Source: Myxococcales bacterium
Lineage (GTDB): Bacteria > Myxococcota_A > Polyangia > Haliangiales > Haliangiaceae
Assembly (NCBI GenBank): GCA_016707895.1
Contig: JADJGV010000009.1
Location: 62,001-126,000, forward strand
DNA length: 64,000 bases
Direction: 5' to 3'
The translations under genes and the position numbers were made by a program. Shown one piece after another: positions 16,742 to 25,208 of this stretch. Numbering within the stretch: the first letter of the stretch is position 1; each line of letters begins with the position of its first letter. Below the pieces are notes generated by a model. The model saw only the letters and a list, made by a program, of their open reading frames with translations, was not told where the DNA came from and ran no database searches.

Positions 16742-17038
16742 GTGGCGCTGCCAGGCAAGTCCAACGACGACGCGATCCGGGCCGCGGTGGTGATCGCCGG
16801 CCGCGCTCCCTACGCGATGTACACCGCCACCGCGGTGTCGCCGCTGTCGGCCCGGCTGCGCGGGCCGCTGCTGTTGGAGATCGGCGAGGCGTTCACCGTG
16901 CGGATGAGCCGCGCGGCGGTGGCGGTCGAGGTCCCGACCAAGGTGGTCGAGGTGGTGCGCAACGGTCACGGCGACTCGGAGATGTTGATCGCGTTCACCG
17001 AGGCCGACCGCGCCAAGCTGGCGCCGCTGCTCGCGTAG
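16742..17038 (+). CDS. Small PilZ-like protein
   Basis: A 98-residue protein that starts at a GTG and runs divergently from the GntR regulator. It appears to be a single small beta-barrel: alternating strands around LRGPLLLEIGEAFTVRM and AVEVPTKVVEVV, which loosely resemble PilZ domains. I do not see a clear RxxxR c-di-GMP motif, so binding of that ligand is not claimed. The gene ends seven bases before the convergent PATAN/DnaJ gene. Confidence 0.55.
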   Translation: MALPGKSNDDAIRAAVVIAGRAPYAMYTATAVSPLSARLRGPLLLEIGEAFTVRMSRAAVAVEVPTKVVEVVRNGHGDSEMLIAFTEADRAKLAPLLA

Positions 17039-17045
17039 CGCGCCG

Positions 17046-18926
17046 CTACTTCTTCGGGCGGCTGAACAGGCCCGGGCGCGACGACGACTGCTGCTTCAGC
17101 GACTCGGCGGCGCGCAGCTCGGCCGCGGCCTCGCTGCTGCGCGGCGCCAGCTCCAGCGCCTGGCGTAGGTGGTTGATGGCCGGCGTGGCCTCGCCCTCCA
17201 TGCGCGCGATCCGCCCCAGCAGCAGGTGCGGCAGCGACGCGTTGGGGCGCAGCTCCATCGCCTTGCGTAGGTGGCCGCGCGCCGCGCTCAGCACGTCGGC
17301 CTTGACCGGCGCCGCGACGTAGCGCGCCCAGCCGAGCATCGCGTGGTAGTCGGCCTCCTCGGGGCTGCGCTCGACCGCGGTCTGGAAGTGCCCGACCGCC
17401 TCCTCGAGGGCCATCCGCCGCAGCGCGGCCTCGCCCTGGCGGAACGCCTCCTCGCCGCCGAGCACCTGCTTGACCTTGGTGGCCGCGGCCTCGGCCTGGG
17501 CCTGCACGACCGCGGCGCCGCCGGCCTTGAGCACGCGCGCGTACTCGGCGCGGCGATCGGGATCCGACAGCACGCCGAAGGCCTCGTTGATGCGCGCGAA
17601 CACCCGGTGGGCCTCGCGCTTCTCGTCTTCGACGCCGGCCGCGGCCAGCCGGTCGGGGTGGAGGTGGCGGGCCAGCTCGAAGTACGCGGCCCGGACCGCC
17701 TCGATCGGCGCGTCCTGGTCCAGGCCGAGCATCGCGAAGTGATCGACGTTGGCGTCCAGCGCCGCCTTGCGATCGGCGATCAGCGCGGCGACGCGCGCCG
17801 GGTCGGCGCCGCGCACGCGGGGGCCGGGGCGACCGCTGATCACCGGGATCGTGCCCGTCGTGGCGCGGGCCGGCACGGCGGTGATCGGGCGGGTGGTGGT
17901 GCGCGGCTGCGGCGGGACGATCTGGCTGGTGGTGGTGCGCGGCGTGGCGATCGGGCCGGTGGTGGTGCGCGGCGTGGCGATCGGGGTGGCGTCGCCCGGC
18001 TCGGTCGCGATCGGGCCGGTGGGGGCGCGCGGCTGGGTGGCGATCGGGCCGGTGGCGCGCGGCGCCGTCGGGATCGGCCCGCTCGCCCGGGTGGGGGCGG
18101 CGGGCGGCGGCGGGATCGCGCCCATCGACGGCCGGGTCGGGATCGTGCTGGCCGACGGCCGCTCGCGCGGCGCGGGGATCGCGGTGGCCGACACCCGCTC
18201 GCGCGGGGGCTCGGTGGGGACGCGCGGATCGCCGGGCACCGCGGTCGCGACCCCGGTGGCCAGCAGCACCAGCGCGATGGCCTCGACGATGCGGGCGTCG
18301 AGCCCGACCGGCGACGGCGCCAGGTTCATGCGCGCGCCGACCAGCCGCGCCAGCACGTCGGCCTCGCCCTCGCCGAACCCGAACGCGGCGAGGTCGGCGT
18401 CGGCCGGCACGGTGATCGCGTCGGCCAGGGACGCGACCTCGCGGTGCAGGCGATCGATCGTGTAGTGGGCGCGCACGCCGCTGTACAGGATCCACCGCGG
18501 GTCGACCGGCGGGATCGCGCCGAGCGGGGGCGTGTCGTCGAGCTGGAACCGGCCGCTGTCGACGCTGAACAGCCGGGCGGCCCGGGTCGCGACCAGCCGG
18601 CGGCCGAGCCGGCCGACCATGTCCGACGACAGCCGCGCGACCCGCGCCACCACCTCGACCTCGTCGCAGCCGGGGTTGGCGGCGATGATCCGCGCCACCT
18701 CGCCGGCCTGGGTCGAGCTGAGCACGCCCAGCGTGACCGCGATCTTGGCGGCGCTGTCGGCCGGGTGGGGGCTGGCCGCGCCGACCACGCCGCCGTCGCG
18801 CCAGGCGACGCGGTGCTCGCGCCCGCCGCTGGTGACGATCAGCTCGCCGGTGAAGCCGCGCGCCGCGATGGCGGCGAACGTCCGCGGCAGCGGCCGATCG
18901 GTGATGGCTCCCTCGGTGACGATCAC
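17046..18926 (-). CDS. PATAN-like, Thr/Pro-rich linker, DnaJ and TPR protein
   Basis: A 626-residue cytoplasmic protein with mixed signalling architecture. Residues 1-270 resemble a PATAN/DUF4388 domain (RGFTGELIVTSGGREHRVAW, GGVVGAASPHPADS). A linker of roughly 120 residues follows with repeated G-P-I-A-T and T-T-T-x-x-I units. A J domain comes next, with FAMLGLDQDA and the HPD motif (HLHPDRL), and four TPR-like units finish it (HFQTAVERSPEEADYHAML, HLLLGRIARMEGEA). It probably recruits an Hsp70 to a regulatory complex. The GTG start at 18926 follows the tiny membrane gene by four bases. Confidence 0.8.
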   Translation of the reverse strand: MIVTEGAITDRPLPRTFAAIAARGFTGELIVTSGGREHRVAWRDGGVVGAASPHPADSAAKIAVTLGVLSSTQAGEVARIIAANPGCDEVEVVARVARLSSDMVGRLGRRLVATRAARLFSVDSGRFQLDDTPPLGAIPPVDPRWILYSGVRAHYTIDRLHREVASLADAITVPADADLAAFGFGEGEADVLARLVGARMNLAPSPVGLDARIVEAIALVLLATGVATAVPGDPRVPTEPPRERVSATAIPAPRERPSASTIPTRPSMGAIPPPPAAPTRASGPIPTAPRATGPIATQPRAPTGPIATEPGDATPIATPRTTTGPIATPRTTTSQIVPPQPRTTTRPITAVPARATTGTIPVISGRPGPRVRGADPARVAALIADRKAALDANVDHFAMLGLDQDAPIEAVRAAYFELARHLHPDRLAAAGVEDEKREAHRVFARINEAFGVLSDPDRRAEYARVLKAGGAAVVQAQAEAAATKVKQVLGGEEAFRQGEAALRRMALEEAVGHFQTAVERSPEEADYHAMLGWARYVAAPVKADVLSAARGHLRKAMELRPNASLPHLLLGRIARMEGEATPAINHLRQALELAPRSSEAAAELRAAESLKQQSSSRPGLFSRPKK

Positions 18927-18930
18927 GGTG

Positions 18931-19071
18931 CTACCGGCGACGCGTCCACAGGCGGTGGCCGACCAGGCCGAGCGCCGCGACCCCGACGACCGCGACCACC
19001 ACGCCGAGCAGCGTGCCGTTGGCATCGGTGAGCGACCACCAGGTGGCCAGCGCGAGCGCCGCGGACGACAT
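18931..19071 (-). CDS. Small single-helix membrane protein
   Basis: A 46-residue open frame, ATG to TAG, with one hydrophobic helix (LLGVVVAVVGVAALGLVG) and a basic C-terminus (HRLWTRRR), consistent with an inner membrane peptide with its C-terminus inside. It sits four bases upstream of the PATAN/DnaJ gene and is divergent from the PP2C gene. No convincing ribosome binding site is seen, so it may be a leader or a chance frame. Confidence 0.45.
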   Translation of the reverse strand: MSSAALALATWWSLTDANGTLLGVVVAVVGVAALGLVGHRLWTRRR

Positions 19072-19154
19072 ACCCGGAGGATAGGCGGCCCGCTCGCCGA
19101 GTCAACCCGGCCGGCGTCGCCCCCGCCGCGCCGCCCGTGGTAGATTCGACCGCG

Positions 19155-19940
19155 GTGAGCACGTCGTTCCCGCTCGGGTCCCACCGCGTGCGCTTCGCGG
19201 GCGCCACCAACATCGGCCGCAAGCGCGAGCACAACGAGGACTCGATCGCGCTGCCGACCAGCATCCGGCTGGCGATCGTGGCCGACGGGATGGGCGGCCA
19301 CGCCTCGGGCGACGTCGCCAGCCGCCTGGCGGTCGACACGGTCAGCGACTACTTCGAGTCGACGGCGGAGCAGCAGCCGCTGACCTGGCCCTACAAGGTC
19401 GACACCGAGGAGCGCGCCGAGATCAACCGCATGACCCAGGGGGTGATGCTGGCCAACCTCGAGATCTGGGAGAAGGCCCAGCAGGTGGGCGGGCGGATGG
19501 GCACGACGATCGTCGGCCTCTACTTCCTCGACGACCGCGTGATCGTGGGCCACGTCGGCGACAGCCGCTGCTACCGCCTGCGCGACGGCGAGCTGGTGCA
19601 GATCACCGAAGACCACTCGCTGATGAACGACTACATCCGCATGAAGCGGATGACGGCGGAGGAGGCGGCCAACTGGCCGCACAAGAACGTCGTGGTGCGC
19701 GCGCTGGGCATGAAGGAGTCGGTGGCGGTCGACATCCACGCCGAGAAGCCGCAGGTCGGCGACGTCTACATCCTGTGCTCCGACGGCCTGACCGGGATGC
19801 TCACCGACGACCAGATCGCCGTGATGGTCTCGACCGAGCGCGAGCTCGACCAGTGCGTCGAGAAGCTGATCGACGCCGCCAACGACGCCGGCGGCGTCGA
19901 CAACATCTCGGTCATCCTGGCCCGCGTCGAGGCGGGATGA
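19155..19940 (+). CDS. PP2C-family (Stp1-like) Ser/Thr protein phosphatase
   Basis: A cytosolic PPM phosphatase of about 261 residues. Metal-binding motifs are present in order: RKREHNED, VADGMGGHASGD, MGTTIVGL, GHVGDSRCYR, LCSDGL and DNISVI. Such enzymes reverse Hanks-type kinase phosphorylation, and a kinase of that class is encoded at 35.7 kb. The start is GTG at 19155 (VSTSFPLGSHRVRFAG) or an in-frame GTG 18 bases earlier. It overlaps the next lipoprotein gene by four bases. Confidence 0.92.
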   Translation: MSTSFPLGSHRVRFAGATNIGRKREHNEDSIALPTSIRLAIVADGMGGHASGDVASRLAVDTVSDYFESTAEQQPLTWPYKVDTEERAEINRMTQGVMLANLEIWEKAQQVGGRMGTTIVGLYFLDDRVIVGHVGDSRCYRLRDGELVQITEDHSLMNDYIRMKRMTAEEAANWPHKNVVVRALGMKESVAVDIHAEKPQVGDVYILCSDGLTGMLTDDQIAVMVSTERELDQCVEKLIDAANDAGGVDNISVILARVEAG

Positions 19941-20332
19941 GCCGGCGCGCGCGCGTCGCGCTGGTGGCGGTCGCGCTCGCGGGCGGGCTGGCCGGCGGGC
20001 TGGCCGGCTGCAAGAAGAAGGCGAAGCCGCCGCCGGCCGCCGTGCGCGTGCCCCCGATGCCCGCCGCCGAGGTGACGCGCGGCAAGGCCGCCTGCGACGA
20101 CCTCGTCGCCAAGCTGTGCGCCTGCTCGGCGGCGCAGCCCGCGAAGCCGGAGCTGGCGGAGGCGTGCCAGATGAAGAAGGCCAAGCCCGAGGCCCTGGCG
20201 TTGGCGCTCGAGACGGCGGTGCGCGATGACGTCGCGCCGGACGTCGCGCTGCGGTCGCAGCAGGCCGCGCGGACGATCATCGAGAAGTGCGTGCAAGAGG
20301 TGGCGGCCCTGCCGTCGCTGGGGTGTCGGTAG
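19937..20332 (+). CDS. Small Cys-containing lipoprotein
   Basis: A 131-residue predicted lipoprotein: Arg-rich start, hydrophobic stretch and lipobox LAGC followed by KKKAK. The mature part has paired Cys residues (KAACDDLVAKLCACS, EKCVQEV, LGC), suggesting disulfides in the periplasm. The ATG overlaps the phosphatase stop (ATGA), so the genes are coupled. Family unknown; similar KKK lipoproteins recur in this genome. Confidence 0.75.
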   Translation: MSRRARVALVAVALAGGLAGGLAGCKKKAKPPPAAVRVPPMPAAEVTRGKAACDDLVAKLCACSAAQPAKPELAEACQMKKAKPEALALALETAVRDDVAPDVALRSQQAARTIIEKCVQEVAALPSLGCR

Positions 20333-20390
20333 GCGGGGGGCGGCCCCACGCGATCGATCTCCGACTCACGCGAGCACCCGGAGCACGCGC

Positions 20391-20753
20391 ATGCCCATGC
20401 CGCCAGCCATCGAAGGTCTGATGACGCGTCCGGGGATGTTCCTCTCGGAGCCCTCGTACGACACGACCGTCGCGTTCATCTGCGGCTACGACGCGGCGCT
20501 GATGGGGGGGCTCCTGTTCGGATTCCGCGAGTGGATGATCACGCGACTCGAGCGCGGAAACAACCTGGCCTGGCCCGCGCTCGTCGAGCTGGCCGTCAAG
20601 GAAGATCCGGTGACGGCGGCGTCGGTTGCCGAGTGACCGATCTTCGCCGAGCGAGACAGTCGAGACGGGGTTCGCTCCATGTTCCGTGGATACGAGGCAT
20701 GGTTGGCCACGCAATCCTGGGCGCAGCGGCGGGGGAAGCCCGATCAGGATTGA
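20391..20753 (+). pseudogene. Interrupted gene for a conserved myxobacterial hypothetical protein
   Basis: The first 81 codons (start MPMPPAIEGLMTRPGMF) read as a small conserved protein with LLFGFREWMITRL and NNLAWPALVELA, a pattern I associate with uncharacterised myxobacterial proteins. An in-frame TGA at 20634-20636 ends it, but the same frame stays open for 38 more codons (FRGYEAWLATQSW) to a second TGA at 20751-20753, which would give a length closer to the family. The gene lies exactly at the left border of the low-GC region and its tail overlaps the ASCH gene. A sequencing error or true decay are both possible. Confidence 0.6.
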
Positions 20754-21295
20754 GAGCGACGGGACGGTGTTTCGGGGGGCAAAGCCGACGCTCCGTTGAG
20801 GCGGACGAGAGTCGGGCGCACTGGCCCCTGGCCATTCCCCTGCGTCGCCAACCAACGCAACACGTCAAGTGGCGCATAGCAGTAGCTCTGCGGCGGTTTA
20901 AAACCCGACCAATGCTCTTGAATAGAACTTAAAGTAAGTGGCGCCAGCGAACAATAGTCCTTGATAACGACCGCGGCACCTCTCGCACACCCCCGAAAAT
21001 AGTCGCGAAACTCCACCCGCGTCACCGCGCTCGACTGCCCGTAACGACGCCAAAGGGCAGTGGGGGAATCGTAGTGCACGGCCTGCACAACTGCACATCC
21101 GATGATCGCGGAAACGGGCCGCGTCGAGTAGAGAAGCAGCGGCGCCCCCGCCATTTGCGGAAACCGCCTTCGCAATTCAACGGTCTTTCGACCGCTCGCG
21201 ATCCGCTGCGCGAAGCGCGGCTTCACAGAAACAAGAACTCCCCTCGCCGAGGAAAGTGAGCCGCAGTCAGCTATCGGAAGCGGCTCTGTAGACAT
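20744..21295 (-). CDS. ASCH-domain (PUA-like) protein
   Basis: A protein of about 183 residues. The ASCH fold is marked by GVLVSVKPRFAQRIASGRKT, VELRRRFP, LLLYSTRPVSAIIGCAVV and SYCYAPLDVL. ASCH domains bind RNA or modified nucleotides and some hydrolyse them. The start is taken as the ATG at 21295, overlapping the end of the GNAT-PIN gene by about 29 bases; an ATG at 21310 is the alternative. Last gene of the low-GC operon. Its base composition is far less GC-rich than the host genes on its left. Confidence 0.82.
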   Translation of the reverse strand: MSTEPLPIADCGSLSSARGVLVSVKPRFAQRIASGRKTVELRRRFPQMAGAPLLLYSTRPVSAIIGCAVVQAVHYDSPTALWRRYGQSSAVTRVEFRDYFRGCARGAAVVIKDYCSLAPLTLSSIQEHWSGFKPPQSYCYAPLDVLRWLATQGNGQGPVRPTLVRLNGASALPPETPSRRSQS

Positions 21296-23267
21296 CGGCA
21301 AAAACCTCATCAGAGATTCGCACTGGCCCGGCGAGTGGGTTCGTTCGCCCCATTCTTGCTCGAAGGAACCTCTGGAATCTACTCCATGAGACCGCAAGTG
21401 GCAACCTCTCCGTAAACGCGAAACGATAAGCAACCATCGGGCGCCATGGATCACCCGCATGCCGGACCAGATCAGCCCAAGTGTAGGTTCCAAGTCGCGA
21501 GAACTTACGGAACAGGTCGCGGGCGCAGGCACGCACGCTGCCCAGCGAAATAGACACCCCGCGCACCGCTTGAACTGGATCGCTAACGTACCAGAGTATT
21601 CTGCTGCCCTCAGGGATGTCAATCGCCGACATGGAGTAGTAGACGTTCTCGAGGGCCAGCGCGACGTCCTCCTTCACGCCAAACAGCTCACGCTCAGCGA
21701 GGTCTCTGTCGAAAAGGCTCGCTGCCCAGTATGGGCGAATCGGGACAACATATGTCGCGGTCTCCTTGCTCAGGACTTTGCACGGCCAGCAGACCCTCTC
21801 CGCCTCTTCCGGACGAATGGCACAGAACGGCGACGCCAAGCGTTGTACGTCACCGAGTTCTCGGATTCCTCGGAGAACAAGCTTAGAGTAGCCGACACTC
21901 GACCGCGTGAAGCCGATATCAACGAGGGCAGCCGTCAGCCCAGGGTCAAGTGAATCGACACAGTGAATCCAAGTGCCATCACCGTCGGAGCGGGTGGCGC
22001 AAGCTTCGACAACCTCCGCGAGCGCGCGTCGCATCAGCGTGGCAGCCAACGGCCCGCGTATTGCCCTGATATATCGGATCGCCACGCCAGACTTGGTCGA
22101 TTCAGTCGAATACGCGACTCGGGCGTCGCCTTCAACACAAATGACCTTAGTGAAGTAGTGTCCTGGATCACTCAGCGCAGGTCGAATCTGCCGCAGCCAC
22201 TCGGCACGGGTCTCGCCTGTGTGGTGACGCTGAAAGGGAAGAAGCTGCGCTTCCGCCGCAACATACTCACAGGTGACCCGCGTGCCCGCAAGGCGGGCCG
22301 GCGCGTAGTTGTCGTTCGTCTGTGAATGCACCGCCAATATCAAATCCACTGGGCGTATTGTTTGCAACTTACACTCCGCCCAAATGAGTGAGGAGTACTG
22401 CAACAGCGCCTCGTCTCGCGTTACAAAGTAGTCTGCCTTGGCGGCAATAGCGTGGGCGAGTTGTCGTCGATCCGAGGCGTCAGACGCGGAACCCGGCGCT
22501 GGCAAGAGCCGGCAAATAGTCGAAAGGGATTCGCTTGCTTCCGATGTAGGCGGTTCAAGAACGATGAACTCCGTTGCGCGCAACCTGCGCGCGTCCCGCA
22601 CCTGCGGGTCTTGATTCCTGGCGACTTCATTGAGAATCTCCGGCGTAAGGCAGAATGCAACCTCATCTGCAAGCCAATCGGCGAAAAGTGCCTTGCTCTC
22701 CTGACTACGCGCAGAATCGTCACTCAGGTCGAAGAAGACGTTGGCATCAAGCACCGCCGTGAGGCGTCCTTCCCTAAGCTGCGCATCGACAGCGGCAAGC
22801 AATGGCTTGGCCACATTGCGACGGACCCAAAGGAATAGCGGCGTCGCCTCACGAGAGCGACCAGGGCGCTCGCCCACGCAAACAAAACCCAGCCGTGGCC
22901 AGAAGTCGTTCAGCGCATAGTCAGCACGGCAATAGAGTCGAACATCCGCGCAGTCCTCTGTTTCAATAAATAGCTCCTCAACGAGCAGCCGTGCGACTCC
23001 GTTGCCCCTTTGCGCGGACGCAATACACAAGTGGACAACCTTGGCGTAGTCACGTATGCGGCTGTACGCGACATAGCCCGCGATATCAGTCTTGTTTGTC
23101 GCAACGAGAACACTGCCATCCTTGATTAGCTCGGTCATCGCACCTTGGGGGAAAAAGCCAAGGGTCGAGCTGCACGAACGATACAATCTATAGATTGCAT
23201 CTTGTTCGCAAGTGTCGCGCGGGTCCGCGCGACGCACAATGACGTCCCGCGGCAACTGAACCGACAC
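21267..23267 (-). CDS. GNAT-PIN multidomain protein with C-terminal PUA-like region
   Basis: A 666-residue protein. Residues 8-150 are a GNAT acyltransferase with the acetyl-CoA loop AQRGNGVARLL. Residues 170-310 are a PIN ribonuclease with its acidic set intact: D174 (VLDANVFFDL), E214 (ILNEVAR), D266 (SDRRQLAHAI) and D285 (FVTRDEALL). Residues about 340-460 look like a second GNAT-like fold, and 490-666 (RILWYVSDPVQAVRGVSISL, then a LGTYTWADL segment) like an EVE/ASCH-type PUA barrel. The GTG start at 23267 has GAGGAG six bases upstream. It lies between the phosphoribosyltransferase and ASCH genes. Confidence 0.8.
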   Translation of the reverse strand: MSVQLPRDVIVRRADPRDTCEQDAIYRLYRSCSSTLGFFPQGAMTELIKDGSVLVATNKTDIAGYVAYSRIRDYAKVVHLCIASAQRGNGVARLLVEELFIETEDCADVRLYCRADYALNDFWPRLGFVCVGERPGRSREATPLFLWVRRNVAKPLLAAVDAQLREGRLTAVLDANVFFDLSDDSARSQESKALFADWLADEVAFCLTPEILNEVARNQDPQVRDARRLRATEFIVLEPPTSEASESLSTICRLLPAPGSASDASDRRQLAHAIAAKADYFVTRDEALLQYSSLIWAECKLQTIRPVDLILAVHSQTNDNYAPARLAGTRVTCEYVAAEAQLLPFQRHHTGETRAEWLRQIRPALSDPGHYFTKVICVEGDARVAYSTESTKSGVAIRYIRAIRGPLAATLMRRALAEVVEACATRSDGDGTWIHCVDSLDPGLTAALVDIGFTRSSVGYSKLVLRGIRELGDVQRLASPFCAIRPEEAERVCWPCKVLSKETATYVVPIRPYWAASLFDRDLAERELFGVKEDVALALENVYYSMSAIDIPEGSRILWYVSDPVQAVRGVSISLGSVRACARDLFRKFSRLGTYTWADLVRHAGDPWRPMVAYRFAFTERLPLAVSWSRFQRFLRARMGRTNPLAGPVRISDEVFADVYRAASDS

Positions 23268-23322
23268 TATGGCTCCTCGCCGGCGAGTGTGCCATGAATC
23301 ACTGTGTTCCGGCCGGCACGCG

Positions 23323-23925
23323 TCAACTGAGCTCTCCTGCCCAAACGCAACCAAGTCCCCGCCGGCATTGGGGGCAATGCTCTGGGTCGTATATGGGCCA
23401 AGTCGCAACTCCTAGTGTTGTTAGCGCGACCGCGCCTCGCTCCACGCCGGAATGATGCACGAATGCCGCTGCACCAACGACGCTGGCATCAGGGCCTGCA
23501 AGAGCGCACAGCAGATCGAGCGAACGCCGGGACGTTGCAATATCGTTCACGGCAAGCACCTTGGCACCGGCCGCGATCCGCCCCCGCCGCAATTGGCCTG
23601 TCGGGCGCCGCCGCGAGTCAACTCCAACTACCACCAAAGAGGCATTGAGGATATTCGCCAAGACGCCGCCGAGGTATAGGCCCGCAGACTCGGGTACGAC
23701 AATCGAGTCAAGTGAAGGCAGTCGAGCGGCGAGGCGCTGGGCAATCTCCCTGGCCGCCTTCGCATCCCGCCCGATCGTGCTGTAGCGAAGGAATCGATCG
23801 CTGTGCCGTCCACTTAGCAAGCAAAAATGCCCTGTGAGAAGACTCTCTGTGCGCGCAATGATGTCGGCAAGAGATGGGTCATCGAATCGGAGCGACGAAT
23901 CAATGTCCTGACGCGTCGCCCTCAT
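23323..23925 (-). CDS. Orotate-phosphoribosyltransferase-like protein with zinc knuckle
   Basis: A 200-residue type I phosphoribosyltransferase fold. FCLLSGRHSDRFLRYS and VVPESAGLYLGGVLA match the orotate PRTase pattern. The PRPP-binding loop is degenerate: VLAVNDIATSRRS at 123-135, where canonical enzymes have two acidic residues followed by TTGGS/T. A C-terminal CPQC (C184, C187) and C193 suggest zinc binding not found in PyrE. It may make or bind a nucleotide-like metabolite rather than serve pyrimidine synthesis. The ATG overlaps the upstream winged-helix gene by four bases. Confidence 0.78.
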   Translation of the reverse strand: MRATRQDIDSSLRFDDPSLADIIARTESLLTGHFCLLSGRHSDRFLRYSTIGRDAKAAREIAQRLAARLPSLDSIVVPESAGLYLGGVLANILNASLVVVGVDSRRRPTGQLRRGRIAAGAKVLAVNDIATSRRSLDLLCALAGPDASVVGAAAFVHHSGVERGAVALTTLGVATWPIYDPEHCPQCRRGLGCVWAGELS

Positions 23926-25208
23926 GCAAGACCTCGGAGTCGCTGTGTAGCCTCTTCGGCATCTTCGTCCTCCACTGAGTAAGACGAGACGCGCCTCGTG
24001 TCCGGTGAATCCAAGAGCAGTGGTTCGAAGCCCCGAAGAATGGTCTCCTCTATCGGGCCATCATCATCAATCAAGACAAAGCGGAGTGGAGCCGAACTGA
24101 GGAATGAGCTGCCCGCTCCTCTTATGAGTGCATCCCGCTCCAGCAGCGCCACGCTCTCATATAGCACTGCGCACGCCGAATACTCGTCTCGCAGCAAGGC
24201 TGGATGCATCCACACGTCACCATTGCCGATAATTTGTACCTTCTCGAAGGCGCCTCTAGATCGCTCTTGAACATCCCACGCAAATGTCGTGGCACAGTCT
24301 GCAACTCGCACGACAAGTCCTCGCAGATTCGCCTCTTCCGAACGATAGAAGACTCGATCTAGCGCGACACTGGCCGAGCGTGTCGCTTGACCCTGGGCGC
24401 TGAAACGACCTGCAGCAGCTGCACAGATCTGTCGAGCTAGTACGTCCTCTATTGCTGAAACGTCCGTGTCGCGAAGATCCGAGAGCCAGCCCCGGACGAG
24501 TGGTTTCGACCAAGAATGGGATGCGCAGGCCGCCGCAGTCATCTCCGCGACATGGATCACGAGCGGAAGCACTACCCTCCCAAGTTGCAAATAGCCAAGG
24601 TGGCGGCGCAACTCCGCAAGGTATTCAAAGGCCGCCTCGTGGCCAGGTACTTGCGCAGCGTCTGCCAGTTCACTGGCGAGCTGTTGACCAATCGAAAGCT
24701 GCGCCAGATTGGGGACGTCGGGACTCTCCGCGGCATCAAGTATGAACTCAACTGCTCGCTGGCACACTCGTCCTAGGCTGGTTGCGACCGCGTCCTCAGC
24801 AAGATTCCTTCTGGCCGCCCGCAAGATCGCCTGGCGGTCGTCTGCGGATTGAACTGAAGGGAAGTCGTCAACAACGCGTCGAAACGCGATGCGAACCCCG
24901 AGCGGCACCTCGACTCCTACTTCGGTGCGCTGCTCGCGTCTCCGGAGGTATCCCAGCAGCCCGCTAAGGTTTCGCACGCGTAGTATCCGTCGACGCCCGC
25001 CTCGTTGCGTGCTTTTTTGATGGCCAAGCCACTCAAACCACTCGCCATGCCGACCGACAACCGTCCGGACAGTACTGAGTCCGACGGCTGAATGAGTGGC
25101 AAGATCCGCCAGAGTGAACTCCCGGTCTCTTAGGAGAACGGCCGCCGAGAGAACCTGAAACGAAGCGTCCGTGCGCTGGCTGCTCACGCAGTAATGCTGG
25201 CGGTTCAT
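23922..25208 (-). CDS. Winged-helix protein of unknown family
   Basis: A 428-residue protein. Residues about 12-80 predict a helix-turn-helix (FTLADLATHSAVGLSTVRTV), followed by RGGRRRILRV, a likely wing. The remaining 340 residues are mixed helix and strand with no motif that I recognise. It overlaps the upstream HExxxH gene and the downstream phosphoribosyltransferase gene by four bases each, so it belongs to the same operon and may be its regulator or a DNA-binding core component. Confidence 0.75.
   Translation of the reverse strand: MNRQHYCVSSQRTDASFQVLSAAVLLRDREFTLADLATHSAVGLSTVRTVVGRHGEWFEWLGHQKSTQRGGRRRILRVRNLSGLLGYLRRREQRTEVGVEVPLGVRIAFRRVVDDFPSVQSADDRQAILRAARRNLAEDAVATSLGRVCQRAVEFILDAAESPDVPNLAQLSIGQQLASELADAAQVPGHEAAFEYLAELRRHLGYLQLGRVVLPLVIHVAEMTAAACASHSWSKPLVRGWLSDLRDTDVSAIEDVLARQICAAAAGRFSAQGQATRSASVALDRVFYRSEEANLRGLVVRVADCATTFAWDVQERSRGAFEKVQIIGNGDVWMHPALLRDEYSACAVLYESVALLERDALIRGAGSSFLSSAPLRFVLIDDDGPIEETILRGFEPLLLDSPDTRRVSSYSVEDEDAEEATQRLRGLA

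Noticed and set aside
20634..20636. Selenocysteine at the in-frame TGA
   Set aside because: No SECIS-like hairpin was recognised and the position is not a known redox site; decay or error is simpler.
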